DNA of 64,000 nucleotides from Epiperipatus broadwayi (taxonomy: Eukaryota; Onychophora; Udeonychophora; Euonychophora; Peripatidae). The stretch's first letter is position 1, and the number at the start of each line of letters is the position of its first letter. The notes under the pieces are model-generated. The model saw only the letters and a list, made by a program, of their open reading frames with translations, was not told the origin of the DNA and made no database searches. The stretch spans positions 1 through 64,000 of the forward strand of contig JAQFVV010006729.1 of NCBI GenBank assembly GCA_028023455.1, read 5' to 3'. Shown piece by piece: positions 63,491-64,000 of this stretch. The translations under genes were made by a program, and so were the position numbers.

Positions 63491-64000
63491 ATCAATATTG
63501 TGGTTGGTACATAAAATAATTTTGGCTAAAAATTATTAAAATAAAATTATTCATTAAAAGGAAATAGTATGCAAAGCTTAAGAGTCTTTTTTATTGCAGT
63601 TTGTTTTTGAAAAACGTAAAATTAAAAGTCAAAGAGTTTTTTGAAATAAAAGTTACAATTAATTAATTAAGAGGGGGGAGGGGATTTGCTTTAGAAATGT
63701 CAAACTAAAAGTTTTAAGTTTAAAGAGTTTTTGCTAAAAACTATTAATTCACAGTTTGACGGGGAAAATTAAAAGAAGTTGATTTTAAATAACTTAAAGT
63801 TTAAAAATATAAATCTCTTTTATTTAAGTTAGAAAAAAAAAGGTCATCTTAAAAACTAAATAGTGAATTGATCTTAAATTATATATGTGCGTAAATGATG
63901 AATTAATAGAAGTTTGTTAGTAAAATATTTATGTGCAATGTAAATATAATAAATGTTTGCATATTAAATATTAAAAAAATGATATAAAAAATTATCATTA
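63491..64000. other. AT-rich end of window
   Basis: A G-rich run (GAGGGGGGAGGGGATT) lies near 63670. AAAGAGTTTTT-AAA phrases recur loosely between 63590 and 63750. No gene. Confidence 0.5.

Overview
The window is AT-rich animal DNA of low gene density: canonical GT-AG introns, many microsatellites, tRNA-derived SINEs, decayed LINEs, long foldback (palindromic) repeats and one LTR retrotransposon. The base composition, the foldback-rich repeat load and the predicted protein suggest a lophotrochozoan, probably a cephalopod mollusc such as an octopus. This is inferred from general appearance; I ran no search. Nothing looks bacterial or viral.

Only one host gene is convincing. Two plus-strand exons, 9757-9892 and 16550-16644, splice in frame across a 6.66 kb intron. 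They encode 77 codons of the ligand-binding (ANF-receptor) domain of a natriuretic-peptide-receptor-type membrane guanylate cyclase. The exons before and after were not found and may lie outside the window. The intron carries a tRNA-like SINE and two inverted-repeat elements that could fold in the pre-mRNA.

Layout: 1-640 is a CpG-rich, compositionally foreign segment (LTR fragment or regulatory island). 640-9700 is AT-rich with scattered foldback repeats and one SINE. 9757-16644 holds the two receptor exons. 17225-19950 is a composite repeat bounded by inverted arms and filled with tandem arrays and an (AAT)n tract. 20000-24500 is mostly featureless, with a possible minus-strand pseudogene at 22160-23110. 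26039-27560 is a foldback element followed by a decayed LINE reverse transcriptase. 32035-40110 is an 8.1 kb minus-strand LTR retrotransposon with 2.2 kb LTRs and almost no coding capacity. 42000-52000 holds foldback and 320 bp tandem repeats and tRNA-like SINEs. 52447-54560 is a LINE split by two foldback insertions. 55600-57600 holds a 242 bp tandem repeat and a large (TATC)n locus. 58200-61730 holds three palindromic elements (the largest 918 bp) and a fragment resembling a third reverse transcriptase. 62705-63490 is a diverged direct copy of 1195-1980.

Apart from the receptor, the content is mobile-element biology: LINEs and SINEs inserted, palindromic elements inserted into them, and a large non-autonomous LTR element whose transposition would need proteins supplied elsewhere.
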